Below are positions 7,994 to 16,935 of a stretch of 64,000 nucleotides of DNA, in pieces. Each line of letters begins with the position of its first letter. Position 1 is the first letter of the stretch. A model generated the notes under the pieces. That model was not told where the DNA came from, searched no databases, and saw nothing but the letters and a program-made list of their open reading frames with translations. This DNA is from Kingella potus (GTDB lineage Bacteria > Pseudomonadota > Gammaproteobacteria > Burkholderiales > Neisseriaceae). A program made the translations under genes and the position numbers. The DNA is taken from positions 372,001 through 436,000 of the forward strand of contig NZ_UGJJ01000002.1 of the NCBI RefSeq assembly GCF_900451175.1, given 5' to 3'.

Positions 7994-9361
7994 TTATTTT
8001 TCCCGCGCCAAACGTTCTTTGCGTGCTTGCAGCCAGTGTTCGAGATAGTGGATGCTGGTGCCGCCTTCGGCAAAGCCCGGATCGACGAACAGGTCGCGGT
8101 GCAGCGGGGCGTTGGTTTTGATGCCGGTTACGGCCAGCTCGGCAAGGGCGACGCGCATTTTGGCCATGGCCTGTTCGCGGGTTTTGCCGTGGACGCAGAT
8201 TTTTCCGATCAGGCTGTCGTAGTTTGGCGGGATGCGGTAGCCCTGATAAATATGGCTGTCGACGCGGATGCCGAAGCCGCCGGGCAGGTGGCAGCTTTCA
8301 ATCAGGCCGGGGCTGGGAATGAAGTTGTAGGGGTCTTCGGCGTTGATGCGGCACTCGAAAGCATGGCCTTCGAGGATGATGTCTTTTTGTTTGTAGCGCA
8401 GTTTTTCGCCGGCGGCGACGCGGAGCTGCTCCTGTACGATGTCCACGCCGCTAATCAGCTCGGTTACGGGGTGTTCGACCTGTACGCGGGTGTTCATTTC
8501 GATGAAGAAAAATTCGCCGTTTTCATACAGAAATTCAAATGTGCCCGCGCCACGGTAGCCGATGCGTTTGCAGGCTTCGACGCAGGCTTTGCCGATTTTC
8601 TCGCGCTCTTTGGCGGTGATGCCGGGCGCGGGGGCTTCTTCGATGACTTTCTGGTGGCGGCGCTGCATGGAGCAGTCGCGCTCGCCCAGGTAGATGGCGT
8701 TGCCGTGTTCGTCGGCCAAAACCTGGATTTCGATATGGCGCGGTTTTTGCAGGTAGCGTTCCATGTAAACCATGGGGTTGCCGAAGGCTGCGCCGGCTTC
8801 GGTTTTGGTCATTTCTACGGATTTGACGAGGTCTTCTTTTTTCTCGACCACGCGCATTCCGCGCCCGCCGCCGCCGCCGGAGGCTTTGATGATGACGGGG
8901 TAGCCGACTTTGTCGGCGATTTTGATGATTTCTTCGGGATCGTCGGGCAACGCGCCTTCGGAGCCGGGTACGCAGGGTACGCCGGCTTCGAGCATGGCCT
9001 GTTTGGCGGATACTTTGTCGCCCATCAGGCGTATGGTGTCGGCGCGCGGGCCGATGAAGACGAAGCCCGATTGTTCGACCTGTTCGGCGAAGCTGGCGTT
9101 TTCGGCGAGAAAGCCGTAGCCGGGGTGGACGGCATCCGCGCCAGTTACTTCGGCGGCGGCGATGATGGCGGGGATGTTCAGATAGCTTTGCGGGGAGGGG
9201 GCGGGGCCGATGCAGACGGATTCGTCGGCGAGCTTGACGTGGAGGCTTTCGCGGTCGGCTTCGGAGTGGACGGCGACGGTGGCGATGCCCATTTCGCGGC
9301 AGGCGCGCAGTACGCGCAGGGCGATTTCGCCCCGGTTGGCGATTAAGACTTTTTTCAACAT
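7994..9361 (-). CDS. accC: Acetyl-CoA carboxylase, biotin carboxylase subunit
   Basis: A 455-residue ATP-grasp enzyme that carboxylates biotin on AccB in the first step of fatty acid synthesis. The N-terminus MLKKVLIANRGEIALRVLRA, the ATP-site lysine around K159, the glycine-rich loop GGGGGRGMR (~162-170) and the catalytic HIEIQVLADEHGN and FIEMNTRVQVEHPVTE segments are all present. It is downstream of accB on the same strand, but a small membrane-protein gene is lodged between them. Confidence 0.96.
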   Translation of the reverse strand: MLKKVLIANRGEIALRVLRACREMGIATVAVHSEADRESLHVKLADESVCIGPAPSPQSYLNIPAIIAAAEVTGADAVHPGYGFLAENASFAEQVEQSGFVFIGPRADTIRLMGDKVSAKQAMLEAGVPCVPGSEGALPDDPEEIIKIADKVGYPVIIKASGGGGGRGMRVVEKKEDLVKSVEMTKTEAGAAFGNPMVYMERYLQKPRHIEIQVLADEHGNAIYLGERDCSMQRRHQKVIEEAPAPGITAKEREKIGKACVEACKRIGYRGAGTFEFLYENGEFFFIEMNTRVQVEHPVTELISGVDIVQEQLRVAAGEKLRYKQKDIILEGHAFECRINAEDPYNFIPSPGLIESCHLPGGFGIRVDSHIYQGYRIPPNYDSLIGKICVHGKTREQAMAKMRVALAELAVTGIKTNAPLHRDLFVDPGFAEGGTSIHYLEHWLQARKERLAREK

Positions 9362-9410
9362 GATGGATTTCCTGTGTTGCGCGGCGGTGTGCCGGTTTTT
9401 TCAGACGGCC

Positions 9411-9602
9411 TCAACGCCTGCCTACTGCGTCGCGGATTTTCTGATCGGTTTTGTATTGGCTGAGCGCGTATACCGACCACAGGGCGGCGGGTATCCAGCC
9501 GATTAGGGTAATTTGCAGAATCAGGCAGATGATGCCGGCAATGGGTCGGCCGATGGTGAAGAATTGCAGCCAGGGCAGGAAAATGGCGAGAAGCAGGCGC
9601 AT
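9411..9602 (-). CDS. Pmp3/YqaE-like small membrane protein
   Basis: A 63-residue protein with two hydrophobic helices separated by a short turn: LLLAIFLPWLQFFTIG and a second helix with LILQITLIGWIPAALWSVYAL. The LAIFLP start and the GWIPA motif are those of the YqaE/Pmp3 (UPF0057) family of stress-related inner-membrane proteolipids. It separates accB from accC, and it is bracketed by two AG-DUS copies in the same orientation (9400-9411 and 9639-9650). Its TGA stop shares its A with the downstream DUS. Function in Neisseria unknown. Confidence 0.75.
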   Translation of the reverse strand: MRLLLAIFLPWLQFFTIGRPIAGIICLILQITLIGWIPAALWSVYALSQYKTDQKIRDAVGRR

Positions 9603-9724
9603 ATCGGATTCCTTGCGTTTTTATGGAGGGTGTTTTGTTTCAGACGGCCTGCCGCAGCGGGGAGGCCGTCCCTGTCTGCACTCCGTGCGGTGTGCGGATG
9701 CGGGGATGATGCTTGCGAAAGGGT

Positions 9725-10180
9725 TTATTCGATGACAAACAGAGGTTCGCCGTATTCGACGGGGGTGGCGTTTTCTACCAGGATTTCTTTGATTACGCCG
9801 GATTTTTCGGCTTCGATTTCGTTCATCAGCTTCATGGCTTCGATGATGCAGAGGGTGTCGCCCGCTTTGACGGTTTGGCCGACTTCGACGAAGGGGGGGC
9901 TGGTGGGGCTGGCGGCGCGGTAGAAGGTGCCGACCATCGGCGATTTCTGGGCGGCGGAGAGGTCGCGGGCGGCAGGGGCTGCGGCTGCCGGAGCGGCGGC
10001 GGGTGCTGCGGCCGGGGCGGCGGCGGGCGCGGAAGCCTGGACGGGTGCGGGCGCATATACGGCTTGGACGGCTGTGGCGCGGGTGATGCGCACTTTTTCT
10101 TCGCCTTCAGTTACTTCGATTTCGGCGATGCCGGATTCTTCAACCAGATCGATTAGTTTTTTGAGTTTGCGTAAGTCCAT
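9725..10180 (-). CDS. accB: Acetyl-CoA carboxylase biotin carboxyl carrier protein
   Basis: A 151-residue carrier protein. An N-terminal helical region is followed by a long Ala/Pro linker (~50-75), and then the biotinyl domain with the motif EAMKLMN, where K117 is the biotinylated lysine. The ATG at 10178-10180 gives MDLRKLKKLIDLVEESG, the standard AccB start. It heads the accB-(YqaE-like)-accC cluster. Confidence 0.95.
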   Translation of the reverse strand: MDLRKLKKLIDLVEESGIAEIEVTEGEEKVRITRATAVQAVYAPAPVQASAPAAAPAAAPAAAPAAAAPAARDLSAAQKSPMVGTFYRAASPTSPPFVEVGQTVKAGDTLCIIEAMKLMNEIEAEKSGVIKEILVENATPVEYGEPLFVIE

Positions 10181-10442
10181 TTCGGGTTCCTTGCGAAAAT
10201 ATGCGGCCGCCGGAGGGCGGCCGGTAAAAATATTCTGCGGCACGCAATGCGGCCTGAAACAAAAGCGCATTGTTACCAAAATGCCGCTAAAAGTCTAGTG
10301 GAATGTTGGAAAAACGGCTTTTTTGCAGCGAAATATCCGGTTTCCCGCAAAATTTCGCCTGCTTGGAAATACGTATGCCGGCGGGGTAAGCGGTTGTAAA
10401 AACGGATAAACGCGCGATGTTATGCGGCTTTTCGGCCGCCGC

Positions 10443-10826
10443 TTACAGCGAGGCCGCGTATTCCTGCGCACTCATCAGCGTGTCGGCATCTGCGGGATGG
10501 TCGGGGCGGATTCTGAACAGCCAGCCTGCGCCGTATGGGTCGCTGTTGGCGGTTTCGGGGGCGGAGGCGAGGGTGTCGTTGGCGGCGGTGATTTCGCCTG
10601 CAACCGGGGCGTAGATGTCGGAGGCGGATTTGACCGACTCCACTAGGGCGGCCTGTGCGTTGGCGGCGAACCTGCTGCCGGGTTCGGGCAGTTCGACGTA
10701 TACGATGTCGCCGAGCAGCTCTTGTGCGTGGAAGGTGATGCCGACGGTGAGGCTGCCGTCGTCTTCGCGGCGCAGCCATTGGTGGTTGGCGGCGTATTTC
10801 AGGTGTTGGGGAATATTGTTGTCCAT
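10443..10826 (-). CDS. gcvH: Glycine cleavage system H protein
   Basis: A 127-residue lipoyl carrier that shuttles the aminomethyl group between the P and T proteins. The lipoyl-lysine is K66 in VESVKSASDIYAPVAGE. WLRREDDGSLTVGIT and GDIVYVELPEPG also match the family. gcvP and gcvT are not nearby in this window. The 262-base gap to accB holds nothing recognisable. Confidence 0.95.
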   Translation of the reverse strand: MDNNIPQHLKYAANHQWLRREDDGSLTVGITFHAQELLGDIVYVELPEPGSRFAANAQAALVESVKSASDIYAPVAGEITAANDTLASAPETANSDPYGAGWLFRIRPDHPADADTLMSAQEYAASL

Positions 10827-10959
10827 GATGGTAGTCCGTTGCTTGTGGTTTGGGGGGCGGGAGGATAGCAGGAGCGGGGTGTTTTGCCAAAACGGGTACG
10901 GCGGCTCAGGGAAATAAGTTGCATTTTTTCATTTTCCGACAAACGATTACGGAAAACGG

Positions 10960-10974
10960 GTGCATAATATGCAC
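10960..10974. promoter_or_regulatory. Perfect 15-bp palindrome upstream of a secreted-protein gene
   Basis: GTGCATAATATGCAC has 7-base arms around a central A and lies 36 bases before the ATG at 11010. It overlaps a plausible -10 (CATAAT). It is a candidate operator; no regulator is identified. Confidence 0.4.
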
Positions 10975-11009
10975 GGCGGTTGCTGCCGCCCAATACAGGA
11001 GTGAACGAT

Positions 11010-11360
11010 ATGAACAGATATTTTTTGGCTGCTGCCATGCTGTTGCCGGCTGCGGGTGCGGGCGCGGCGGATTACCTGACCACCAGCGAGGAACGTCCGC
11101 CGATCGTGATTATTCACGACGGACGCGGTTACGGCCGTTACGACGGCCACCACCACCGCCGTTATCTGCCGCCGCCCCCGCCGCCGCGCCGATATTTCCG
11201 TTATGACAACGGCGGCATTTCCGGCTCGGTCGAGTCGGGGCGCAACAGTATCCGTTTCAACAGCGGGGGAGGCGGTTTTATCGAGAGCGGAACGTATGAC
11301 CTCCGCGGCTACCGCATCGACCCGCCGCTTCCGCCGCCGCGCGGATATTACAACCGCTAG
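11010..11360 (+). CDS. Small secreted His/Pro/Gly-rich protein
   Basis: A 116-residue protein with a Sec signal peptide (MNRYFLAAAMLLPAAGAGAA, cleavage probably after the AGAGA-A region). The mature part contains a histidine/tyrosine cluster (GRYDGHHHRRY), a polyproline run, and a Gly/Ser-rich middle, and ends PPPRGYYNR. A good ribosome site (CAGGAG) precedes the ATG. The composition hints at metal binding or an extended envelope protein, but this is inference. A 15-bp palindrome lies just upstream. Confidence 0.65.
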   Translation: MNRYFLAAAMLLPAAGAGAADYLTTSEERPPIVIIHDGRGYGRYDGHHHRRYLPPPPPPRRYFRYDNGGISGSVESGRNSIRFNSGGGGFIESGTYDLRGYRIDPPLPPPRGYYNR

Positions 11361-11788
11361 ACTGCGGAAAAGCGCAAATGCCTTTTGCAGCAGGCCGCAG
11401 GCGGTATGCGGCATGAAGCGTACAGGCCGTCTGAAAAAGCCGTCAGAGTGCTTTTTCAGACGGCCTTTCTGTTTGTCGGAGGATGCGGCGCAAACGGGCA
11501 GCGGCGGACTTTTATGTTTTTCAGACGGCCTGAAAACCGCCGCCCGCTCCGGCTGGATGATGCGGTTTGCAGAGCGGGACAGGCCGTCTGAAAGCGAGCC
11601 GGAAACGAAGCGGCTGCGCGGGCGGAATCTGTTTTCAGACGGCCTGTTTTTTAAATGCTGCCGCAGCGGTGGTTTCGCGCCGCCGCTGCGGTTACAATCG
11701 CCCGCGCAAACGGCAGGCCGTCTGAAAACCGTTTTTCAGACGGCCTGCCGTTTGCCAAACCCGCAAACCCGATTTTGAAAGCCCCGAC
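11361..11788. repeat. Gene-free stretch with six DUS copies
   Basis: It contains DUS hairpins at 11424-11466 and 11715-11746 plus three further single copies near 11520, 11581 and 11633 in both orientations. Reading frames here are short and DUS-derived. TACAATCGCCCGC near 11694 is a possible -10 for radA. Confidence 0.7.
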
Positions 11789-13174
11789 ATGGCCAAAGCC
11801 CCGAAAACCGTTTACCAATGCAGCGAATGCGGCGGCACTTCGCCCAAATGGCAGGGCAAATGCCCGCATTGCGGCGAGTGGAACACCTTGCAGGAAAGCC
11901 TTGCTGCACCTGAGCCGAAAAACGCGCGTTTCCAGTCGTGGGCGGCGGAAAGTTCGCAGGTGCAGCCGCTCGCGCACGTTACCGCGCAGGAAGTGCCGCG
12001 CAACCCTACCGGCATGGGCGAACTCGACCGCGTGTTGGGCGGCGGTTTGGTGGACGGCGCGGTGATTCTGCTTGGCGGCGATCCGGGCATCGGCAAATCG
12101 ACGCTGCTTTTGCAAACCGTGGCCAAAATGGCGCAGAGCCGCAAGGTTCTGTATGTGTCGGGCGAAGAATCGGCACAACAGGTTGCCTTGCGCGCGCAGC
12201 GTTTGGAGCTGCCCACCGAGGGCGTGAACCTGCTGGCCGAAATCCGTATGGAAGCGATTCAGACGGCCTTAAAACAGCATCAGCCGGAAGTTGTGGTTAT
12301 CGACTCGATTCAGACCATGTATTCCGACCAGATTACCAGCGCGCCAGGCAGCGTGTCGCAAGTGCGCGAGTGTGCCGCCCAGCTTACGCGCATGGCCAAA
12401 CAGATGGGCATTGCCATGATTCTGGTCGGCCACGTTACCAAAGACGGCGCGATTGCCGGCCCGCGCGTGTTGGAGCATATGGTTGATACCGTTTTATATT
12501 TTGAGGGCGACCAGCATTCCAACTACCGCATGATACGCGCCATCAAAAACCGCTTCGGCGCGGTCAACGAGTTGGGCGTATTCGCCATGACCGAACACGG
12601 CCTCAAAGGCGTGTCCAACCCTTCGGCGATTTTTCTGGCCAGCTACCGCGACGATGTGGCAGGCTCGTGCGTCTTGGTAACGCAGGAAGGCAGCCGCCCG
12701 CTGCTGGTGGAAATCCAAGCCCTTGTGGACGACGCGCACGGCTTCGCACCCAAACGCCTTACCGTCGGCTTGGAGCAAAACCGCCTTTCCATGCTTTTGG
12801 CCGTACTCAACCGCCATGCCGGCATCGCCTGCTTCGACCAAGACGTGTTTCTCAATGCGGTCGGCGGCGTAAAAATCAGCGAACCGGCGGCGGATTTGGC
12901 GGTGATTCTCGCCATGCTCTCGAGCTTCCGCAACAAGCCTTTGCCAGAAAAAATGGTGGCTTTCGGCGAAATCGGCCTCAGCGGCGAAGTACGCCCCGTC
13001 GCGCGCGGGCAGGAGCGGCTGAAAGAAGCGGAAAAACTCGGTTTCAAACGCGCCATCGTGCCCAAAGCCAATTTACCGCGCAGCAAAAAAGAGTTTCCGA
13101 ATCTGGAACTTTACGGCGTGGAGCGGCTGGATAAGGCGGTGGAACTGTGCCGTGATTTGGCGCAAAGCGATTAG
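11789..13174 (+). CDS. radA: DNA repair protein RadA (Sms)
   Basis: A 461-residue RecA-like ATPase/helicase that processes recombination intermediates; in naturally competent bacteria it also assists integration of transforming DNA. It has a four-cysteine zinc finger (C11, C14, C25, C28), a Walker A GDPGIGKST (96-104), the RadA-specific KNRFG motif (252-256), and a C-terminal Lon-protease-like domain without the catalytic pair. A DUS inside the gene (12258) encodes IQTALK. Context is solitary. Confidence 0.96.
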   Translation: MAKAPKTVYQCSECGGTSPKWQGKCPHCGEWNTLQESLAAPEPKNARFQSWAAESSQVQPLAHVTAQEVPRNPTGMGELDRVLGGGLVDGAVILLGGDPGIGKSTLLLQTVAKMAQSRKVLYVSGEESAQQVALRAQRLELPTEGVNLLAEIRMEAIQTALKQHQPEVVVIDSIQTMYSDQITSAPGSVSQVRECAAQLTRMAKQMGIAMILVGHVTKDGAIAGPRVLEHMVDTVLYFEGDQHSNYRMIRAIKNRFGAVNELGVFAMTEHGLKGVSNPSAIFLASYRDDVAGSCVLVTQEGSRPLLVEIQALVDDAHGFAPKRLTVGLEQNRLSMLLAVLNRHAGIACFDQDVFLNAVGGVKISEPAADLAVILAMLSSFRNKPLPEKMVAFGEIGLSGEVRPVARGQERLKEAEKLGFKRAIVPKANLPRSKKEFPNLELYGVERLDKAVELCRDLAQSD

Positions 13175-13511
13175 GCGTGGAAAAACGGCACGGTTTGCAG
13201 CATATGGAAGACAATGCCGTATTCAGCCAAACAACGCCGCCCGCAGAAAACAGGCCGTCTGAAAATCACAATGTGTTTTTCAGACGGCCTGATGTTTTCC
13301 TGCGCCGCCAAATGCCGTAGCCCGCACGCTTGGGCGGCACACGCTACCGAGCAGTAGCACATTGTCTGCCGTGCCGTACACAGCGTAGGGGGTGCGGCGC
13401 AGACACGCAGCGCGTTTTGCCGACCAATTCCCCGCCAATCGGAAAAAGGCCGTCTGAAAACTGCAATATGGTTTTCAGACGGCCTGTTTGCCTATATGGG
13501 ATGGGGGAGGC
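13175..13511. repeat. Gene-free stretch: two DUS hairpins around a degraded hairpin repeat
   Basis: DUS hairpin terminators lie at 13252-13290 (after radA) and 13447-13485 (after typA on the other strand). Between them, at about 13311-13400, is a degraded copy of the TAGGGTGTG-type repeat (CACGCTTGGGCGGCACACGCTAC and GCGTAGGGGGTGCGGCGC parts). Confidence 0.7.
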
Positions 13512-15323
13512 TTAATCCGGCTTTTTAAAATGACGGCGGCGTTCGATTTCGCTCAGATAGCGTTTGCGCAGGCGGATGGATTGTGGGGTGATTTCCACCA
13601 GTTCGTCGTCATCGATAAATTCCACCGCGCTCTCGAGCGTTAATTTAATCGGCGTGGTCAGGCGCACGGCTTCGTCGGTGCCGCTGGCGCGCACGTTGGT
13701 GAGTTTTTTGCCCTTGAGCGGGTTGACCACCAAATCGTTGTCGCGGCTGTGGATGCCGATAATCATGCCTTCGTAGATTTTTTCGCCGGGCGAAACAAAC
13801 ATGCGGCCGCGGTCTTCCAAGTTCCACAGCGCGTAGGCTACGGCTTCGCCTTGCTCTTGTGAGACGAGTACGCCGTTGTGGCGGCCGGGCATATCGGGTT
13901 TCACGGGCGCGTAGTCGTCAAACACATGGCTCATCAGGCCTGTGCCGCGCGTCATGGTCATAAATTCGCCTTGGAATCCGATCAGGCCGCGTGCGGGAAT
14001 ATGGTATTCGAGGCGGGTACGGCCGTTGCCGTCGCTTTCCATATTGGTCAGCTCGCCACGGCGGCGGCCGAGTTCTTCCATCACCGCGCCCTGGTTGTCG
14101 TCGGGCACATCCACGGTAAGGTTTTCATACGGCTCGCATTTTTGGCCGTTAATTTCGCGGAATACCACGCGCGGTTTGCCGACGGCCATCTCGTAACCTT
14201 CGCGGCGCATGTTTTCCAGCAAAATGGTCAGGTGCAGCTCGCCGCGTCCCGATACGCGGAATACGTCGGCATCGGCGGTGTCTTCCACGCGCAGGGCAAC
14301 GTTGGTGAGCAGCTCTTTTTGCAGGCGGTCGCGGATTTGGCGGCTGGTTACGAATTTGCCTTCGGTGCCGGCCAGCGGGCTGGTGTTGACCATGAAGTCC
14401 ATCGTCAGCGTCGGTTCGTCCACGCTGAGCATCGGTACGCCGACGGGGTTTTCTTTATCGCAAATGGTTACGCCGATGCCGATGTCTTCAATGCCGGAAA
14501 TAATCACGATGTCGCCGGCTTCGGCTTCATCTTGCGGCACGCGCTCCAAGCCTTTGAAGCCGAGCAACTGGTTGATGCGGCCTTGGGCGACTTGGGTTTC
14601 GTGGTTCATTACGGCAACAACCTGGCCGGGTTTGATGCGGCCGTTGAGAATGCGGCCGATGCCGAGGCGGCCGGTGTAGTTGTCGTAGTCCAGTTGCGAA
14701 ATTTGCAGTTGCAGGGGTGCATCGGCATCGCCGCTTGGCTCGGGCGTGTGCTTCAAAATGGTTTCAAACAACACGCGCATATCGTTTTCGGTGCCGTCTT
14801 CCTCCAAGCGTGCAAAGCCGCTCAAACCCGACGCATAAACAATGGGGAAATCCAACTGTTCGTCGCTTGCGCCGAGCTTGTCAAACAACTCGAAAGTCTG
14901 GTCAATCACCCAGCTTGCACGGGCGGACGGTTTGTCGATTTTGTTGATGACCACAATCGGGCGCAGGCCGAGTGCCAAGGCTTTTTTGGTAACGAAGCGG
15001 GTTTGCGGCATCGGGCCTTCCTGTGCGTCAACCAGCAATACCACGCAATCCACCATGCCTAATACGCGCTCCACTTCGCCGCCGAAGTCGGCGTGTCCCG
15101 GAGTATCGACGATATTGATGTGGTAGCCCTCGTATTCGATGGCGGTGTTTTTGGCGAGTATGGTAATGCCGCGTTCTTTTTCGAGGTCGTTGCTGTCCAT
15201 CACGCGCTCGTCAACCTGCTGGTTGGCGCGGAATGTGCCGGACTGGCGCAAGAGCTGGTCTACGAGGGTGGTTTTGCCGTGGTCGACGTGGGCGATGATG
15301 GCGATGTTGCGGATTTGTTTCAT
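13512..15323 (-). CDS. typA: Ribosome-associated GTPase TypA/BipA
   Basis: A 603-residue translational GTPase acting on ribosome assembly and stress adaptation. G1 is AHVDHGKT (11-18), followed by ERGITILAKN, DTPGHADFGGEVERVL and NKIDKPSAR (G2-G4), and a C-terminal region with ARGLIGFQGEF typical of BipA. The ATG at 15323 gives the family N-terminus MKQIRNIAIIAHVDHGKTT. It is a monocistronic unit transcribed away from bfrA. Confidence 0.96.
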   Translation of the reverse strand: MKQIRNIAIIAHVDHGKTTLVDQLLRQSGTFRANQQVDERVMDSNDLEKERGITILAKNTAIEYEGYHINIVDTPGHADFGGEVERVLGMVDCVVLLVDAQEGPMPQTRFVTKKALALGLRPIVVINKIDKPSARASWVIDQTFELFDKLGASDEQLDFPIVYASGLSGFARLEEDGTENDMRVLFETILKHTPEPSGDADAPLQLQISQLDYDNYTGRLGIGRILNGRIKPGQVVAVMNHETQVAQGRINQLLGFKGLERVPQDEAEAGDIVIISGIEDIGIGVTICDKENPVGVPMLSVDEPTLTMDFMVNTSPLAGTEGKFVTSRQIRDRLQKELLTNVALRVEDTADADVFRVSGRGELHLTILLENMRREGYEMAVGKPRVVFREINGQKCEPYENLTVDVPDDNQGAVMEELGRRRGELTNMESDGNGRTRLEYHIPARGLIGFQGEFMTMTRGTGLMSHVFDDYAPVKPDMPGRHNGVLVSQEQGEAVAYALWNLEDRGRMFVSPGEKIYEGMIIGIHSRDNDLVVNPLKGKKLTNVRASGTDEAVRLTTPIKLTLESAVEFIDDDELVEITPQSIRLRKRYLSEIERRRHFKKPD

Positions 15324-15574
15324 GGTTTTATTCTTCGATGCTGGATTTGGAAAACCGCGCATTATAACACCGTGATGCAGCGGGGGCAGATTTTTGCGGC
15401 TCGGGCGGATGGGAGGTGTGTTTTAGTTAAACTATGTAAATCACAAAAACAATTGAGAGCATTTATTAGTATTGCCAAGTTTAAAAAACCATTGCAAACA
15501 ATCAGGTAATTTCAGACGGCATCATCCCCGCAGCAAGGTCTTTCCTGATAATTGTTTGTATTTTAAAAGGAAAG

Positions 15575-15602
15575 TTGCATTTCGTTTTCCCGCTGCTAGA
15601 AT
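15575..15602 (+). promoter_or_regulatory. Sigma-70 promoter of bfrA-bfrB
   Basis: TTGCAT (15575-15580) and TAGAAT (15597-15602) are separated by 16 bases, about 110 bases before the bfrA ATG. The gene-free stretch 15324-15711 holds little else; it is more AT-rich than its surroundings. A run resembling half a Fur site (TGATAAT near 15546) is too weak to call. Confidence 0.55.
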
Positions 15603-15711
15603 GGCTCCCGATTCAGAAAAACGCGCCGCGAGAGCGGGAACGCATTAAGCTGCCATCACCCAAACCACCACATTTATTTTTATTAATCAAATTATTAAAA
15701 GGAAAGAAAAC

Positions 15712-16176
15712 ATGAAAGGCGATAAAGCTGTCATCGATTATATGAACGAACTTCTGGCCGGCGAGCTGGCTGCACGCGACCAGTATTTCATCCACTCCCG
15801 TATGTATGCCGAATGGGGCTACAACAAACTCTTCGAGCGTTTGGGACACGAAATGGTTGAAGAAACCGAACACGCCGAACAGTTTATCCGCCGCATTCTG
15901 ATGCTGGAAGGCACGCCGAACATGGTGCCCACCGCGCTGAATATCGGCACCGACCTGCCCTCCATGCTCAAAGCCGACCTGAACACCGAATTGGAAGTTC
16001 GCGCCGCTTTGAAAAAAGGCATCAAACTGTGCGAAGAGAAACAGGATTATGTTACCCGCGACATCATGGTCAAACAGCTTGCCGATACCGAAGAAGACCA
16101 TGCGCACTGGCTCGAACAGCAGCTCCGCCTGATTGATCTGATGGGTTTGGAAAACTACACCCAGAGCCAGCTCTAA
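15712..16176 (+). CDS. bfrA: Bacterioferritin, ferroxidase-type subunit
   Basis: A 154-residue bacterioferritin subunit. Alignment by eye to E. coli Bfr shows the full diiron ferroxidase set: E18, E51, H54, E93, E127 and H130. The haem-ligating Met52 is replaced by Thr in the sequence EETEHAE. It should oxidise Fe(II) but not bind haem at the subunit interface by itself. It has a strong ribosome site (AAAGGAAAG) and is followed 31 bases later by bfrB, with which it probably co-assembles into the 24-mer storage shell. Neisseria are known to make mixed bacterioferritin. Confidence 0.95.
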   Translation: MKGDKAVIDYMNELLAGELAARDQYFIHSRMYAEWGYNKLFERLGHEMVEETEHAEQFIRRILMLEGTPNMVPTALNIGTDLPSMLKADLNTELEVRAALKKGIKLCEEKQDYVTRDIMVKQLADTEEDHAHWLEQQLRLIDLMGLENYTQSQL

Positions 16177-16207
16177 AAAGAAACGCGCAGAGCAGAAAGG
16201 AACAAAT

Positions 16208-16681
16208 ATGCAAGGCGACCGCACCGTTATCCGCGGGCTGAACAAAAACCTCGGCCTGCTGCTGGTAACCATCAACCAATACTTCCTCCACGCCCGTATC
16301 TTGAAAAACTGGGGTTTGGAAGAATTGTCGGAACACTTCTACAAACAATCCATCCGCGAGATGAAATCGGCCGACGCGCTGATCGAGCGCATCCTCCTGC
16401 TCGAAGGCCTGCCCAACCTGCAAGAGCTGGGCAAGCTGCTGATCGGCGAGAACACGGTTGAAATCATCAAATGCGATTTGGCCAAAGAAGAAGAAAAACA
16501 CGCCGAGCTGGCCGCCGCCATCGCCCTGTGCGAAGAGCAGCAGGATTACGTCAGCCGTGCGCTGCTGGAAAAGCAGAAAGACATCAACGAAGAGCAAATC
16601 GACTGGCTGGAAACCCAGCAGGAGCTGATTGCCAAAATGGGCTTGGAAAACTACCTCCAATCCGGGGCGCAAGAGGACTGA
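16208..16681 (+). CDS. bfrB: Bacterioferritin, haem-binding-type subunit
   Basis: A 157-residue bacterioferritin paralogue. Met52, the axial haem ligand, is kept in REMKSAD. The ferroxidase site is dismantled: position 18 is Leu, 54 is Ser, 127 is Asn and 130 is Gln, although E51 and E94 remain. It should therefore contribute haem sites and electron transfer rather than iron oxidation. It is cotranscribed with bfrA and closed by a strong intrinsic terminator. Confidence 0.95.
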   Translation: MQGDRTVIRGLNKNLGLLLVTINQYFLHARILKNWGLEELSEHFYKQSIREMKSADALIERILLLEGLPNLQELGKLLIGENTVEIIKCDLAKEEEKHAELAAAIALCEEQQDYVSRALLEKQKDINEEQIDWLETQQELIAKMGLENYLQSGAQED

Positions 16682-16741
16682 GACGGGAAAACCCGCCGCT
16701 GCAAACCACTACCGAAACAGGCAGCACCCTGCACCCGCTCA

Positions 16742-16775
16742 CGGCATACCGCAAAACGGTATGCCGCTTTTTTTT
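16742..16775 (+). terminator. Intrinsic terminator after bfrB
   Basis: Perfect 10-bp stem CGGCATACCG/CGGTATGCCG with loop CAAAA and a run of eight T. It is a classic non-DUS terminator 60 bases after bfrB. Confidence 0.92.
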
Positions 16776-16860
16776 GCCTGCTTGAAAAAGGCGGAACGGA
16801 CGCTGCCGTTCGTCTGCTTCGGCATGGCGGGGCAGGATGCGTGGTTGGCGCAAAACAAAC

Positions 16861-16892
16861 AGGCCGTCTGAAAAATGTTTTTCAGACGGCCT
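16861..16892. terminator. DUS hairpin between bfrB and zupT
   Basis: AG-DUS inverted pair with A/T tracts, positioned to terminate zupT on the minus strand. Confidence 0.75.
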
Positions 16893-16935
16893 GTTTGTTT
16901 TTTCTGTTTCAGATTTTTCCTGCTTCAAACCGCCG

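Noticed and set aside
10827..11009. Glycine riboswitch near gcvH
   Set aside because: No conserved glycine aptamer features were seen in the short upstream region.
15546..15565. Fur box upstream of bfrA
   Set aside because: Only one half (TGATAAT) matches; the other arm has too many mismatches.
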